Source of the DNA: Rhizobium acidisoli
GTDB lineage: Bacteria > Pseudomonadota > Alphaproteobacteria > Rhizobiales > Rhizobiaceae
NCBI RefSeq assembly: GCF_002531755.2
Contig: NZ_CP034998.1
Span: forward strand, 3,476,001-3,540,000
Length of the DNA: 64,000 nt
Direction of reading: 5' to 3'
In this document: in pieces, positions 38,364 to 49,874 of the stretch
How the letters are laid out: each line of letters opens with the position of its first letter
Position numbering within the stretch: the first letter of the stretch is position 1
Translations under genes and position numbers: made by a program
Notes under the pieces: generated by a model
What the model was told of the DNA's origin: nothing
The model's database searches: none
The model's input: the letters and a program-made list of their open reading frames with translations, nothing else

Positions 38364-39242
38364 ATGCTTTACGATCTTTCGCTGCGCATGGGTTACAGCT
38401 ACGACGTGCCGGCCTCCGGCGCCCGCCACATCATGCGCCTGATGCCGCTGTCGCTGACCAACCGGCAGCGCCTGGTCGCCGGCTCGATCACCATTTCGCC
38501 GACGCCGGACGAGCAGTCGCATTTCGTCGATTTCTTCGATCATCCCGCCACCGCCTTCATGCTGCGCGCGCCGCACGAGACGCTCGACATTCGCATGCAG
38601 GCCCGCGTGCAGGTGGAAAGCCAGCCGATCGCCGCCGATTTTTCGCCGCTGCTCGCCGACCTGCCGGAGGAGTTGTCAGGCGTCTGGTCGCTGGCGCCGG
38701 ATTCGCCGCACCACTTTCTCGGCGACAGCCCGCGCCTGACCCAGGCGCGCGGGATCAGCGACTTTGCCCGAAGCTGCGCCATGCCTGATCTGACGGCGAT
38801 GCAGATCGCCTACGCGATCTGTGCCCGCATCTACAAGGATTTCACCTACGACGCCGACGCGACGACGGTGGACACGACGCCGCTTGAGGCATTCAAGCTT
38901 AAGTGCGGCGTCTGCCAGGATTTCACCCACATCATGATCCTGGCGCTCCGAAGCCTCGGCATTCCGGCCGGCTATGTCTCGGGTTTCCTGCGCACCATCC
39001 CGCCGCCCGGCAAGGAACGCCTCGAAGGGGCGGATGCCATGCATGCCTGGGTGCGGATCTGGTGCGGCGAGACGACCGGCTGGATCGAACTCGACCCGAC
39101 CAACAACATACCCGCCGGCACCGACCACATCGTCGTTGCCTACGGCCGCGACTATTCCGACGTCGTTCCCGTCATCGGCGTATTGAAGAGCTATGGCGGC
39201 CAGCGCGCCGTCCAGGCGGTCGATGTGATCCCGCTGAAATAA
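38364..39242 (+). CDS. Transglutaminase-like cysteine peptidase
   Basis: A 292-residue protein. The N-terminal beta domain (Bact_transglu_N type, LRMGYSYDVPASGARHIMRLMPLS) is followed by the transglutaminase core with Cys184 in KCGVCQDFTHIMI, His227 in DAMHAWVRIW and Asp244 in IELDPTNN. It is expected to hydrolyse or transfer amide bonds. ATG 38364 is used; a GTG at 38355 overlaps the upstream stop as GTGA and is equally possible, so the gene is translationally coupled to the ATP-grasp/alpha-E gene. It is a paralogue of the N-terminal domain of the cluster's first protein. Confidence 0.9.
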   Translation: MLYDLSLRMGYSYDVPASGARHIMRLMPLSLTNRQRLVAGSITISPTPDEQSHFVDFFDHPATAFMLRAPHETLDIRMQARVQVESQPIAADFSPLLADLPEELSGVWSLAPDSPHHFLGDSPRLTQARGISDFARSCAMPDLTAMQIAYAICARIYKDFTYDADATTVDTTPLEAFKLKCGVCQDFTHIMILALRSLGIPAGYVSGFLRTIPPPGKERLEGADAMHAWVRIWCGETTGWIELDPTNNIPAGTDHIVVAYGRDYSDVVPVIGVLKSYGGQRAVQAVDVIPLK

Positions 39243-39352
39243 TCCCAAAACTGGAAAAATCCGCCGGTTCGTTAAAATTCTATTGACGCTGTAAGGCAGG
39301 CGTAAAGAAGCAGCGTGCGTAATGTCACCCACAGGGTCTATTTCGGGTGAAC

Positions 39353-40555
39353 ATGATGAGCACCTCCTTTTTGCATCCCTGCCTGCGTCGCATGTTGAGC
39401 GATCGAGGCGGTAATTTCGGCATAGTGACGGCGATTATGGCGCCCGTCCTTCTCGGCGCCGCCGGCTTGGCGATCGATTATTCGAATATGGCGCTGTCAC
39501 AGCGCCAACTCCAGGAATCAACGGATTCTGCAGCACTCGCGGCGGCGACCGCACTTGCGAGCGGCAAGGTCGCCGACGAGGCGGCCGCAAAGACCTTGGC
39601 GAAGGATTTTGTCGTCGGACAAATGGCAAATTATGCCGGCACGGCATCAGCCAGCGCAATCAGGAACGCCACGAATGTGGACATCACCACGTCCACCTCC
39701 TCGACCAGCAAGAGCTACAGCGTCACAGTCGCGACCTCATATCGCCTTGGCCTGACACCATTCATGAATCTTTTAGGCCACTCTACGATTGACATCTCCA
39801 CAACCAGTTCGACCACGAGCGGCACCAGCCAGACACGGAGCGCGCTATCGATGGAACTTGTCCTCGACCAGTCGGGGTCCATGGGCTACGACACCAATAC
39901 ATGCGCCCAATACAAAAAGAATGGCACCACCTGCAAAACCTACGTCGTCAAGATCGACGCGCTGAAACAGGCATCTGCGTCACTCTTCGATGCGCTCGAT
40001 AAGGCCGATCCGCAACATACCCTCGTACGCACAGGCGTCATCTCGTACAGTAACGGACTATTGCGTGATTGGACCAACAAGGTCACCAGCGTTAGCGCTA
40101 TGGACTGGGGAACAACCAAATCCCGCGACTACGTAACAACGCTCTCGCCAGACGGCGGCACAGACGCCACTGAACCGATGCAACTGGCTGACGACACGAT
40201 CAAAAAGAACGCGAACAGCACCGACGCTGAAAGCGTCGCACATCAAAAAAAGGGCAATTCCAAGGTCGACAGGTTCATTATACTCATGACCGATGGCGAA
40301 ATGACCAGCAACAGCAGCACTTGGAACAAGGACAAGGATCAAAGCGTCCGCGACAAATGCGATGCCGCCAAGACAGACGGAATTACCCTTTTCACCGTGG
40401 CTTTCATGGCGCCGGACAAAGGCAAGAGTCTTCTCCAATACTGCGCCTCGCCGGGCGGCAACTACTATGAAGCTGAAACCATGGAGAAATTGGTGGCCGA
40501 CTTCGAAAGCATCGCCCAAACGGCAACCAAGGCCGCGACGCTGCTGACCAACTGA
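39353..40555 (+). CDS. TadG-like protein with von Willebrand A domain
   Basis: A 400-residue protein. The N-terminus has the TadE/TadG-type membrane anchor (SDRGGNFGIVTAIMAPVLLGAAGLAIDYSNM, about 17-46), then RQLQESTDSAALAAATALA. A von Willebrand factor A domain follows, with the metal-ion site DQSGSMG (Asp172, Ser174, Ser176) and ILMTDGEMT. Such proteins belong to Flp/tad pilus clusters or act alone as surface adhesins. No other tad genes are in this window. Codon and base use are less GC-biased than in neighbours. ATG 39353, 39356 or GTG 39347 could be the start. Ended by a very strong terminator. Confidence 0.85.
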   Translation: MMSTSFLHPCLRRMLSDRGGNFGIVTAIMAPVLLGAAGLAIDYSNMALSQRQLQESTDSAALAAATALASGKVADEAAAKTLAKDFVVGQMANYAGTASASAIRNATNVDITTSTSSTSKSYSVTVATSYRLGLTPFMNLLGHSTIDISTTSSTTSGTSQTRSALSMELVLDQSGSMGYDTNTCAQYKKNGTTCKTYVVKIDALKQASASLFDALDKADPQHTLVRTGVISYSNGLLRDWTNKVTSVSAMDWGTTKSRDYVTTLSPDGGTDATEPMQLADDTIKKNANSTDAESVAHQKKGNSKVDRFIILMTDGEMTSNSSTWNKDKDQSVRDKCDAAKTDGITLFTVAFMAPDKGKSLLQYCASPGGNYYEAETMEKLVADFESIAQTATKAATLLTN

Positions 40556-40580
40556 AGTCCCACAACAAGGTGTGCAAACG

Positions 40581-40614
40581 AAAAGCCGCGCCGGAACAAA
40601 CCGGCGCGGCTTTT
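40581..40614. terminator. Strong bidirectional intrinsic terminator
   Basis: AAAAGCCGCGCCGG-AACAAA-CCGGCGCGGCTTTT, a perfect 14-bp stem with a 6-base loop, 25 bases after the TadG-like stop. The T-run is part of the stem on both strands. Confidence 0.92.
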
Positions 40615-40782
40615 CGTTATCGCTATCCCACCCATCTGATCGGGAAAAGCGATTGAAATCAACCCCCTTGAGCCCGGTGAATATGAAGGTTTCGCAAATT
40701 TTTCGTTTGTCCAAATCCCTTGTTGCAAGTGCTTCCTAACGATGCATAAACTGTCGCTGAGACAAGCGACAAATCGATTAGA

Positions 40783-40800
40783 TCAGGCTTAATAGCCTGA
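40783..40800. promoter_or_regulatory. Inverted repeat upstream of the glycogen operon
   Basis: TCAGGCT-TAAT-AGCCTGA, 7-base arms with a 4-base spacer, ending 29 bases before the glgP start. It could be an operator or a hairpin in the leader. Confidence 0.4.
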
Positions 40801-40829
40801 AACCAAATTAAAATTGGCGAGATCTGACC

Positions 40830-43292
40830 ATGAATACCGTTTCCAAGCCAGTTATTCCCTCCCCCGCCCCGCGCAGCTCAAAGCCGGAAATTCTCGCCGA
40901 AGAAATTATCGAACGCCTGACCTACCGCATCGGCAAGGATGCCAAGGTGGCAAAGCCGCATGACTGGCTGACGGCGACGATCCTGGTGGTGCGCGACCGC
41001 ATCATCGACAGATGGATGGCCTCTACCCGCGAGGTTTATGCGACCGGCGCCAAGCGCGTCTATTATCTTTCCCTCGAATTCCTGATCGGCCGCCTGATGC
41101 GCGATGCCGTCTCGAATCTCGGCCTGATGGAGGAGGTGCGCGATGCACTCACCTCGCTCGGCGTCGACGTCAACGTCATCGCCGGCCTGGAGCCGGATGC
41201 CGCCCTCGGCAATGGCGGCCTTGGCCGCCTGGCGGCCTGTTTCATGGAAAGCATGGCGACGGTCGACGTGCCCGCCTATGGCTACGGCATCCGCTATGTG
41301 CACGGCCTCTTCCGCCAGCAGCTGGCCGACGGCTGGCAGGTGGAGCTGCCGGAAAACTGGCTCGCCCACGGCAATCCCTGGGAGTTCGAGCGCCGCGAGA
41401 GCGCCTATGAAATCGGCTTCGGCGGCGCCGTCGAATTCATCACAACCCATGACGACCAACCGCGCTACGTTTGGAAACCGGCCGAGCGCGTCATCGCCGC
41501 CGCCTTCGACACGCCGGCCGTCGGCTGGCGCGGCAAGCGCGTCAACACCCTGCGCCTCTGGTCGGCGCAGCCGATCGATCCGATCCTGCTCGATGCTTTC
41601 AACGCCGGCGACCACATCGGAGCGTTGCGCGAAAGCAACAAGGCCGAAAGCCTGACCCGGGTTCTCTATCCCGCCGACGCGACCCCGGCCGGCCAGGAAC
41701 TGCGCCTGCGCCAGGAGTTCTTCTTCTCGTCGGCCTCGCTGCAGGACATCCTGCGCCGCCATCTGCAGCAATATGACGATTTCACCTCGCTGCCGGACAA
41801 GGTGGCGATCCAGCTGAACGACACCCATCCAGCCGTCTCGGTGGCCGAACTGGTGCGTCTGCTCTGCGACGTCCACGGGATGGATTTCGACCAGGCCTGG
41901 GAAATCACCCGCCATACTTTCTCCTACACCAACCACACGCTTCTGCCGGAAGCACTGGAAAGCTGGGCGGTACCGCTGTTCGAGCGTCTGCTGCCGCGCC
42001 ACATGCAGATCATCTATGCGATCAACGCCAAGATTCTGATCGACGCGCGCAAGGGCAAGAATTTCTCCGATGGGGAAATCCGCTCGATTTCGCTGATCGA
42101 TGAAAGCGGCGACCGCCGCGTGCGCATGGGCAACCTTGCTTTCGTTGGCTCGCATTCGATCAACGGTGTTTCCGCCCTGCACACCGACCTGATGAAGGTC
42201 ACGGTCTTTGCCGACCTGCACAAGCTCTATCCCGACCGCATCAACAACAAGACCAACGGCATCACGCCGCGCCGCTGGCTGCAGCAGTGCAATCCCGGTC
42301 TCACCGGCCTGATCCGCGAGGCGATCGGCGACGAATTCCTCGACGACGCCGAGAAACTGCGCCCGCTCGAGGCGTATGCTTCCGATCCGAGCTTCCAGCA
42401 GAAGTTCGCAGCGGTGAAACGCGCCAACAAGGTGGCGCTCTCCAACCTGGTCGCCAGCCGCATGGGCGTGAAGCTCGATCCGTCGGCGATGTTCGACATC
42501 CAGATCAAGCGCATTCACGAATACAAGCGCCAGCTTTTGAACATCATCGAGGCCGTCGCACTCTACGACCAGATCCGCTCGCATCCCGAGCTCGACTGGG
42601 TGCCGCGCGTCAAACTGTTCGCCGGCAAGGCGGCGCCGAGTTACTACAACGCCAAACTGATCATCAAACTGATCAACGACGTCGCCCGCACGATCAACAA
42701 TGATCCATCGGTGCGCGGCCTGCTGAAGGTCGTCTTCGTGCCGAATTACAATGTCTCGCTCGCCGAAGTCATGGTGCCCGCCGCCGACCTCTCCGAACAG
42801 ATCTCGACCGCCGGCATGGAAGCATCCGGTACCGGCAACATGAAGTTCGGCCTCAACGGTGCGCTGACCATCGGCACGCTTGACGGCGCCAATGTCGAGA
42901 TGCGCGACAATGTCGGCGAAGACAACATCGTCATCTTCGGCCTCAAGGCCGACGAGGTCTCCAAGGTCCGCAGCGATGGCCACAATCCCCGCGCCATCAT
43001 CGAGGGATCGCGCGAACTCGCCCAGGCGCTCGCCGCCATCGGCTCCGGCGTCTTTTCGCCCGATGACCGCAACCGTTACACCTCGCTGATCGACGGCATC
43101 TATTCGCACGACTGGTTCATGGTCGCGGCCGACTTCGACGCCTACGCCCAGGCCCAGCGCGAAGTCGATCAGATCTGGACCAATCAGTCCGACTGGTACA
43201 CCAAGACGATCAACAACACGGCGCGGATGGGCTGGTTCTCGTCCGACCGCACGATCAGGCAATATGCAGACGAAATCTGGAGAGCCGGATGA
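40830..43292 (+). CDS. glgP: Glycogen/starch phosphorylase
   Basis: An 820-residue PLP-dependent GT35 enzyme that releases glucose 1-phosphate from glycogen. It has the full family length and motifs: EPDAALGNGGLGRLAACFMES near 124-144, NDTHPAVSVAELVRL, KRIHEYKRQLLN, and the PLP lysine in STAGMEASGTGNMKFGLNGAL near residue 670. ATG 40830 is preceded by GCGAGATCTGACC. First gene of a six-gene operon; its stop overlaps the glgB start (ATGA). Placing degradation first with synthesis genes behind it suggests cycling control of glycogen rather than synthesis alone. Confidence 0.96.
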   Translation: MNTVSKPVIPSPAPRSSKPEILAEEIIERLTYRIGKDAKVAKPHDWLTATILVVRDRIIDRWMASTREVYATGAKRVYYLSLEFLIGRLMRDAVSNLGLMEEVRDALTSLGVDVNVIAGLEPDAALGNGGLGRLAACFMESMATVDVPAYGYGIRYVHGLFRQQLADGWQVELPENWLAHGNPWEFERRESAYEIGFGGAVEFITTHDDQPRYVWKPAERVIAAAFDTPAVGWRGKRVNTLRLWSAQPIDPILLDAFNAGDHIGALRESNKAESLTRVLYPADATPAGQELRLRQEFFFSSASLQDILRRHLQQYDDFTSLPDKVAIQLNDTHPAVSVAELVRLLCDVHGMDFDQAWEITRHTFSYTNHTLLPEALESWAVPLFERLLPRHMQIIYAINAKILIDARKGKNFSDGEIRSISLIDESGDRRVRMGNLAFVGSHSINGVSALHTDLMKVTVFADLHKLYPDRINNKTNGITPRRWLQQCNPGLTGLIREAIGDEFLDDAEKLRPLEAYASDPSFQQKFAAVKRANKVALSNLVASRMGVKLDPSAMFDIQIKRIHEYKRQLLNIIEAVALYDQIRSHPELDWVPRVKLFAGKAAPSYYNAKLIIKLINDVARTINNDPSVRGLLKVVFVPNYNVSLAEVMVPAADLSEQISTAGMEASGTGNMKFGLNGALTIGTLDGANVEMRDNVGEDNIVIFGLKADEVSKVRSDGHNPRAIIEGSRELAQALAAIGSGVFSPDDRNRYTSLIDGIYSHDWFMVAADFDAYAQAQREVDQIWTNQSDWYTKTINNTARMGWFSSDRTIRQYADEIWRAG

Positions 43293-45496
43293 AAACGCCG
43301 AAAAACGTCCCTGAAGTAAAGCTTTCCTGGGAAATTTCGGCAGATGAAATCGCGGCGATCCTTGCCGGCTCGCATTCCAATCCCTTTGCCGTCCTAGGGG
43401 TGCACCAGGCAGGCGACGCCTTCGTCGCCCGCTGTTTCATCCCGGGCGCGGAGGAAGTCACCACCATGACGCTCGACGGCAGCGTCATCGGCGAACTGAA
43501 GCAACTCCATGGCGACGGCTTTTTCGCCGGCCCGGTTTCCCTGACCAAGCTCCAGCCGGTGCGTTACCGCGCCCGGCGAGGCGATGCGGAATGGGCCGTC
43601 ACCGACCCCTACAGCTTCGGTCCGGTGCTCGGGCCGATGGACGATTATTTCGCCCGCCAGGGCTCGCATCTGCGCCTGTTCGACAAGATGGGCGCCCACC
43701 TCATCAAGCATGACGGCGCCCAGGGCATCCACTTCGCCGTCTGGGCCCCGAATGCGCAGCGCGTTTCCGTGGTCGGCGATTTCAACAATTGGGACGGACG
43801 CCGCCACGTCATGCGCTTCCGCTCCGATAGCGGCATCTGGGAGATCTTTGCCCCTGACGTGCCGATCGGCGTTGCCTACAAATTCGAGATCCGCGGTCAG
43901 GATGGCGTGCTGCTGCCGCTGAAGGCCGATCCCTTCGCCCGCCGCAGCGAGCTCCGGCCAAAAACCGCCTCGATCGCCGCCGCCGATCTGGAACAGGAGT
44001 GGGAAGACGAAGCCCATCTGAAGCACTGGCGCGAAGCCGACAAACGCCGCCAGCCGATCTCGATCTACGAGGTGCATGCCGCCTCATGGCGGCGCCGGGA
44101 CGATGGCACGATGCTGTCCTGGGACGAGCTCGCCTCCAGCCTCATCCCCTATTGCGCCGACATGGGCTTCACCCATATCGAGTTCCTGCCGATCACCGAA
44201 TACCCCTATGACCCCTCCTGGGGCTACCAGACGACAGGCCTCTACGCACCGACCGCCCGGTTCGGCGAGCCGGAAGGTTTCGCCCGTTTCGTCAACGGCT
44301 GCCACAAGGTCGGCATCGGCGTCATCCTCGACTGGGTACCGGCGCATTTCCCGACCGACGAACACGGCCTCGGCTGGTTCGACGGCACGGCGCTCTACGA
44401 GCATGAAGATCCGCGCAAGGGCTTCCACCCCGACTGGAGCACGGCGATCTATAATTTCGGCCGGACCGAGGTCGTTTCCTACCTCGTCAACAACGCGCTT
44501 TACTGGGCCGAGAAATTCCATCTCGACGGTTTGCGCGTCGACGCCGTCGCCTCGATGCTCTACCTCGATTATTCCCGCAAGCACGGCGAATGGATCCCGA
44601 ACGAATATGGCGGCAACGAGAACCTCGAAGCCGTCCGCTTCCTGCAGGATCTCAACACCCGCATCTACGGCAATCATTCCAACGTCATGACGATCGCCGA
44701 GGAATCGACCTCCTGGCCGAAGGTCTCCCAGCCCGTGCATGAAGGTGGCCTCGGCTTCGGCTTCAAGTGGAACATGGGCTTCATGCACGACACGCTGAGC
44801 TACATGAGCCGCGATCCGATATACCGCGGACACCATCACAACGAACTCACCTTCGGCCTGCTCTACGCCTATTCGGAAAATTTCGTCCTGCCGCTCTCGC
44901 ATGACGAGGTCGTCCATGGCAAAGGCTCGCTGATCGCCAAGATGCCCGGCGACGACTGGCAGAAATTTGCCAATCTGCGCGCCTACTACGCCTATATGTG
45001 GGGCTATCCCGGCAAGAAGCTGTTGTTCATGGGCCAGGAATTCGCCCAGTGGAGCGAGTGGAGCGAGGCGAAATCGCTCGACTGGAACTTGCTTCAGTAT
45101 CGCATGCATGAGGGCATACGGCGCCTGGTGCGCGACCTCAACTTCACCTATCGCAGCAAGCCGGCGCTGCACGAGCGTGACTGCGAGGGCGAAGGTTTTG
45201 AATGGCTGGTCGCCGACGACCACCAGAATTCCGTCTTTGCCTGGCTGCGCAAGGCGCCGGGCCAGAAGCCGGTCGCCGTCATCACCAATTTCACCCCCGT
45301 CTATCGCGAGAACTATACGATCCGCCTGCCGTCCGCAGGCCGCTGGCGGGAAATCCTGAACACCGATGCCGACATCTACGGCGGCAGCGGCAAGGGCAAT
45401 GGCGGGCGCGTGCAGGCCGTCGATGCCGGCGGCGACATCACCTGCTCGATCACCTTGCCGCCCTTGGCGACAATCATGCTTGAACCTGAAAATTAG
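43289..45496 (+). CDS. glgB: 1,4-alpha-glucan branching enzyme
   Basis: A 735-residue GH13 enzyme that makes alpha-1,6 branches in glycogen. It has two N-terminal carbohydrate-binding/Ig-like domains (the second with [23 protein letters not shown]) and a catalytic barrel with nucleophile Asp in [16 protein letters not shown], acid/base Glu in [11 protein letters not shown] and third Asp in [14 protein letters not shown]-terminal beta domain follows. Start ATG 43289 overlaps the glgP stop by four bases; glgC follows after 19 bases. Confidence 0.96.
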   Translation: MKTPKNVPEVKLSWEISADEIAAILAGSHSNPFAVLGVHQAGDAFVARCFIPGAEEVTTMTLDGSVIGELKQLHGDGFFAGPVSLTKLQPVRYRARRGDAEWAVTDPYSFGPVLGPMDDYFARQGSHLRLFDKMGAHLIKHDGAQGIHFAVWAPNAQRVSVVGDFNNWDGRRHVMRFRSDSGIWEIFAPDVPIGVAYKFEIRGQDGVLLPLKADPFARRSELRPKTASIAAADLEQEWEDEAHLKHWREADKRRQPISIYEVHAASWRRRDDGTMLSWDELASSLIPYCADMGFTHIEFLPITEYPYDPSWGYQTTGLYAPTARFGEPEGFARFVNGCHKVGIGVILDWVPAHFPTDEHGLGWFDGTALYEHEDPRKGFHPDWSTAIYNFGRTEVVSYLVNNALYWAEKFHLDGLRVDAVASMLYLDYSRKHGEWIPNEYGGNENLEAVRFLQDLNTRIYGNHSNVMTIAEESTSWPKVSQPVHEGGLGFGFKWNMGFMHDTLSYMSRDPIYRGHHHNELTFGLLYAYSENFVLPLSHDEVVHGKGSLIAKMPGDDWQKFANLRAYYAYMWGYPGKKLLFMGQEFAQWSEWSEAKSLDWNLLQYRMHEGIRRLVRDLNFTYRSKPALHERDCEGEGFEWLVADDHQNSVFAWLRKAPGQKPVAVITNFTPVYRENYTIRLPSAGRWREILNTDADIYGGSGKGNGGRVQAVDAGGDITCSITLPPLATIMLEPEN

Positions 45497-45515
45497 TGAC
45501 TGGTGGGAGGAGAAA

Positions 45516-46778
45516 ATGGTAGAAAAGCGTGTTCAGCCACTTGCCCGCGATGCAATGGCTTATGTTCTGGCCGGCGGCAGGGGGAGCCGCCTCAAGGAAC
45601 TCACCGACCGGCGTGCCAAGCCTGCCGTCTATTTCGGCGGCAAGGCCCGCATCATCGATTTCGCCCTGTCGAACGCCCTGAACTCCGGCATCCGCCGCAT
45701 CGGCGTTGCCACGCAATACAAGGCGCATTCGCTGATCCGCCACATGCAGCGCGGCTGGAACTTCTTCCGCCCTGAGCGCAACGAGAGCTTCGACATCCTG
45801 CCGGCCAGCCAGCGCGTCTCGGAAACGCAGTGGTATGAAGGCACCGCCGACGCCGTCTATCAGAACATCGACATCATCGAGGATTACGGTGTCGAATACA
45901 TGGTCATTCTCGCCGGCGACCACGTCTACAAGATGGACTATGAGTGGATGCTGCAGCAGCACGTCGATTCCGGCGCCGACGTCACCATCGGCTGCCTGGA
46001 AGTGCCGCGCATGGAAGCGGTGGGCTTCGGCGTCATGCATGTGAACGAGAAGGACGAGATCATCGCCTTCGTCGAGAAGCCGGCCGATCCGCCGCCCATT
46101 CCCGACAAGCCGGATTTCGCGCTCGCCTCGATGGGCATCTACGTCTTCCACACCAAGTTCCTGCTCGATGCGCTGCGCCGCGACGCTGCCGACCCGAACT
46201 CCAGCCGCGACTTCGGCAAGGACATCATCCCCTATATCGTCAAGAACGGTAAGGCGGTCGCCCACCGCTTCGCCAAGTCCTGCGTCCGCTCCGATTTCGA
46301 GCACGAGCCCTACTGGCGTGACGTCGGCACGATCGATGCCTATTGGCAGGCCAATATCGACCTGACGGCGATCGTTCCGGAGCTCGATATCTATGACAAG
46401 TCCTGGCCGATCTGGACCTATGCGGAGATCACCCCGCCGGCGAAATTCGTCCATGACGACGAGGATCGCCGCGGCTCGGCCACCTCCTCCGTTGTTTCCG
46501 GCGATTGCATCATCTCCGGCGCCAGCCTCAACAACAGCCTGCTCTTTACCGGCGTCAGGGCCAACTCCTTCTCCAAACTGGAAGGCGCGGTCATCCTGCC
46601 GAACGTCAAGATCGGCCGGCGGGCGCAGCTCAAGAATGTGGTGATCGACCATGGTGTCGTCATTCCGGAAGGCCTTGTTGTCGGCGAGGATCCCAAACTC
46701 GACGCCAAGCGCTTCCGGCGGACGGAAAGCGGCATCTGCCTGATCACCCAACCGATGATCGACAAGCTGGATATCTGA
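45516..46778 (+). CDS. glgC: Glucose-1-phosphate adenylyltransferase
   Basis: A 420-residue ADP-glucose pyrophosphorylase that makes ADP-glucose, the committed and allosterically controlled step of glycogen synthesis. It has the nucleotidyltransferase motif [23 protein letters not shown] (near 19-41), the substrate region FVEKP, and the C-terminal left-handed beta-helix ([18 protein letters not shown]...). ATG 45516 has GGGAGGAG six bases upstream. The first residues lie in a longer open frame, but family start and ribosome site agree. Enzymes of this alphaproteobacterial class are usually activated by fructose 6-phosphate and pyruvate. Confidence 0.96.
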   Translation: MVEKRVQPLARDAMAYVLAGGRGSRLKELTDRRAKPAVYFGGKARIIDFALSNALNSGIRRIGVATQYKAHSLIRHMQRGWNFFRPERNESFDILPASQRVSETQWYEGTADAVYQNIDIIEDYGVEYMVILAGDHVYKMDYEWMLQQHVDSGADVTIGCLEVPRMEAVGFGVMHVNEKDEIIAFVEKPADPPPIPDKPDFALASMGIYVFHTKFLLDALRRDAADPNSSRDFGKDIIPYIVKNGKAVAHRFAKSCVRSDFEHEPYWRDVGTIDAYWQANIDLTAIVPELDIYDKSWPIWTYAEITPPAKFVHDDEDRRGSATSSVVSGDCIISGASLNNSLLFTGVRANSFSKLEGAVILPNVKIGRRAQLKNVVIDHGVVIPEGLVVGEDPKLDAKRFRRTESGICLITQPMIDKLDI

Positions 46779-46781
46779 CTT

Positions 46782-48224
46782 ATGAAAGTTCTTTCGGTTT
46801 CGTCCGAAGTCTTCCCTTTGATCAAGACAGGGGGCCTGGCCGATGTGTCAGGCGCCCTGCCCATTGCTCTTAAAGCCTTCGGGGTCGAAACCAAGACCCT
46901 TCTGCCCGGCTATCCCGCCGTCATGAAGGTCATTCGCGACCCCGTCGTCAGGCTCGAATTCCCTGACCTGCTCGGCGAGCCGGCTGCTGTGCTTGAGGTC
47001 CAGCATGAGGGCCTCGATCTGCTCATCCTCGATGCGCCGGCCTATTACGACAGGCCGGGCGGCCCCTATGTCGATCCGCTCGGCAAGGACTATCCCGATA
47101 ATTGGCGGCGTTTCGCCGCGCTGTCGCTCGCCGCCTCCGAGATCGCCGCCGGCCTGCTGCCCGGCTGGCGGCCGGATCTCGTCCACACCCACGACTGGCA
47201 GGCGGCGCTGACCTCGGTCTATATGCGCTACTATCCGACGCCGGAACTGCCGAGCGTGCTGACCATCCACAACATCGCTTTCCAAGGCCAGTTCGGCCCC
47301 GAGATCTTTCCCGGCCTGCGCCTGCCCGCCCATGCCTTCGCCACCGACAGCATCGAATATTACGGCACGGTCGGCTACCTCAAGGGCGGCCTGCAGACCG
47401 CCCACGCGATCACCACGGTCAGCCCGACCTATGCCGACGAGATCCTGACCCCGGAATTCGGCATGGGGCTCGAGGGCGTCATCGCCAGCCACATCGACAA
47501 TCTGCACGGCATCGTCAACGGCATCGACACTGATATCTGGAACCCGGCAACCGATCCCGTCGTCCACACCCATTATGGCCCGACGACCCTGAAGAACCGC
47601 GAGGAGAACCGCCGTTCGATCGCCGAATTCTTCCATCTCGACAATGACGACGCCCCGATCTTCTGCGTCATCAGCCGACTCACCTGGCAGAAGGGCATGG
47701 ATATCGTCGCCAACATCGCCGACGAAATCGTCGCCATGGGCGGCAAGCTCGTCGTGCTCGGCTCCGGCGAAGCCGCACTTGAAGGCGCATTGCTTGCCTC
47801 CGCCAGCCGCCATCCCGGCCGCATCGGCGTGTCGATCGGCTATAACGAGCCGATGTCGCACCTGATGCAGGCCGGCTGCGATGCCATCATCATCCCGTCG
47901 CGTTTCGAACCCTGCGGCCTGACCCAGCTTTACGGCCTGCGTTACGGCTGCGTGCCGATCGTCGCCCGCACCGGCGGGCTGAACGACACGGTGATCGACG
48001 CCAATCACGCCGCACTTGCGGCGAAAGTGGCAACCGGCATACAATTCTCACCCGTGACGGAAACGGGCATGCTACAGGCAATCCGCCGTGCGATGCATTT
48101 TTACGCGGACCGAAAACTCTGGACCCAATTGCAAAAGCAAGGCATGAAATCGGATGTCTCCTGGGAGAAGAGCGCCGAACGCTACGCTGCCCTCTATTCA
48201 AGCCTCGTCTCGAAAGGCATGTGA
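46782..48224 (+). CDS. glgA: Glycogen synthase (ADP-glucose)
   Basis: A 480-residue GT5 glycosyltransferase that adds glucose from ADP-glucose to glycogen chains. The ADP-glucose site [13 protein letters not shown] is at 15-27, HTHDWQAAL near 129, and the donor-site motif [18 protein letters not shown] near 370. It begins three bases after the glgC stop, so it is coupled to it. Family length and motifs are complete. Confidence 0.96.
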   Translation: MKVLSVSSEVFPLIKTGGLADVSGALPIALKAFGVETKTLLPGYPAVMKVIRDPVVRLEFPDLLGEPAAVLEVQHEGLDLLILDAPAYYDRPGGPYVDPLGKDYPDNWRRFAALSLAASEIAAGLLPGWRPDLVHTHDWQAALTSVYMRYYPTPELPSVLTIHNIAFQGQFGPEIFPGLRLPAHAFATDSIEYYGTVGYLKGGLQTAHAITTVSPTYADEILTPEFGMGLEGVIASHIDNLHGIVNGIDTDIWNPATDPVVHTHYGPTTLKNREENRRSIAEFFHLDNDDAPIFCVISRLTWQKGMDIVANIADEIVAMGGKLVVLGSGEAALEGALLASASRHPGRIGVSIGYNEPMSHLMQAGCDAIIIPSRFEPCGLTQLYGLRYGCVPIVARTGGLNDTVIDANHAALAAKVATGIQFSPVTETGMLQAIRRAMHFYADRKLWTQLQKQGMKSDVSWEKSAERYAALYSSLVSKGM

Positions 48225-49862
<1,638 letters not shown>

Positions 49863-49874
49863 TCCGGGGGGAAC

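Noticed and set aside
40878..43262. Open frame of 794 codons antisense to glgP
   Set aside because: glgP is fully supported by motifs; the antisense frame has no recognisable content.
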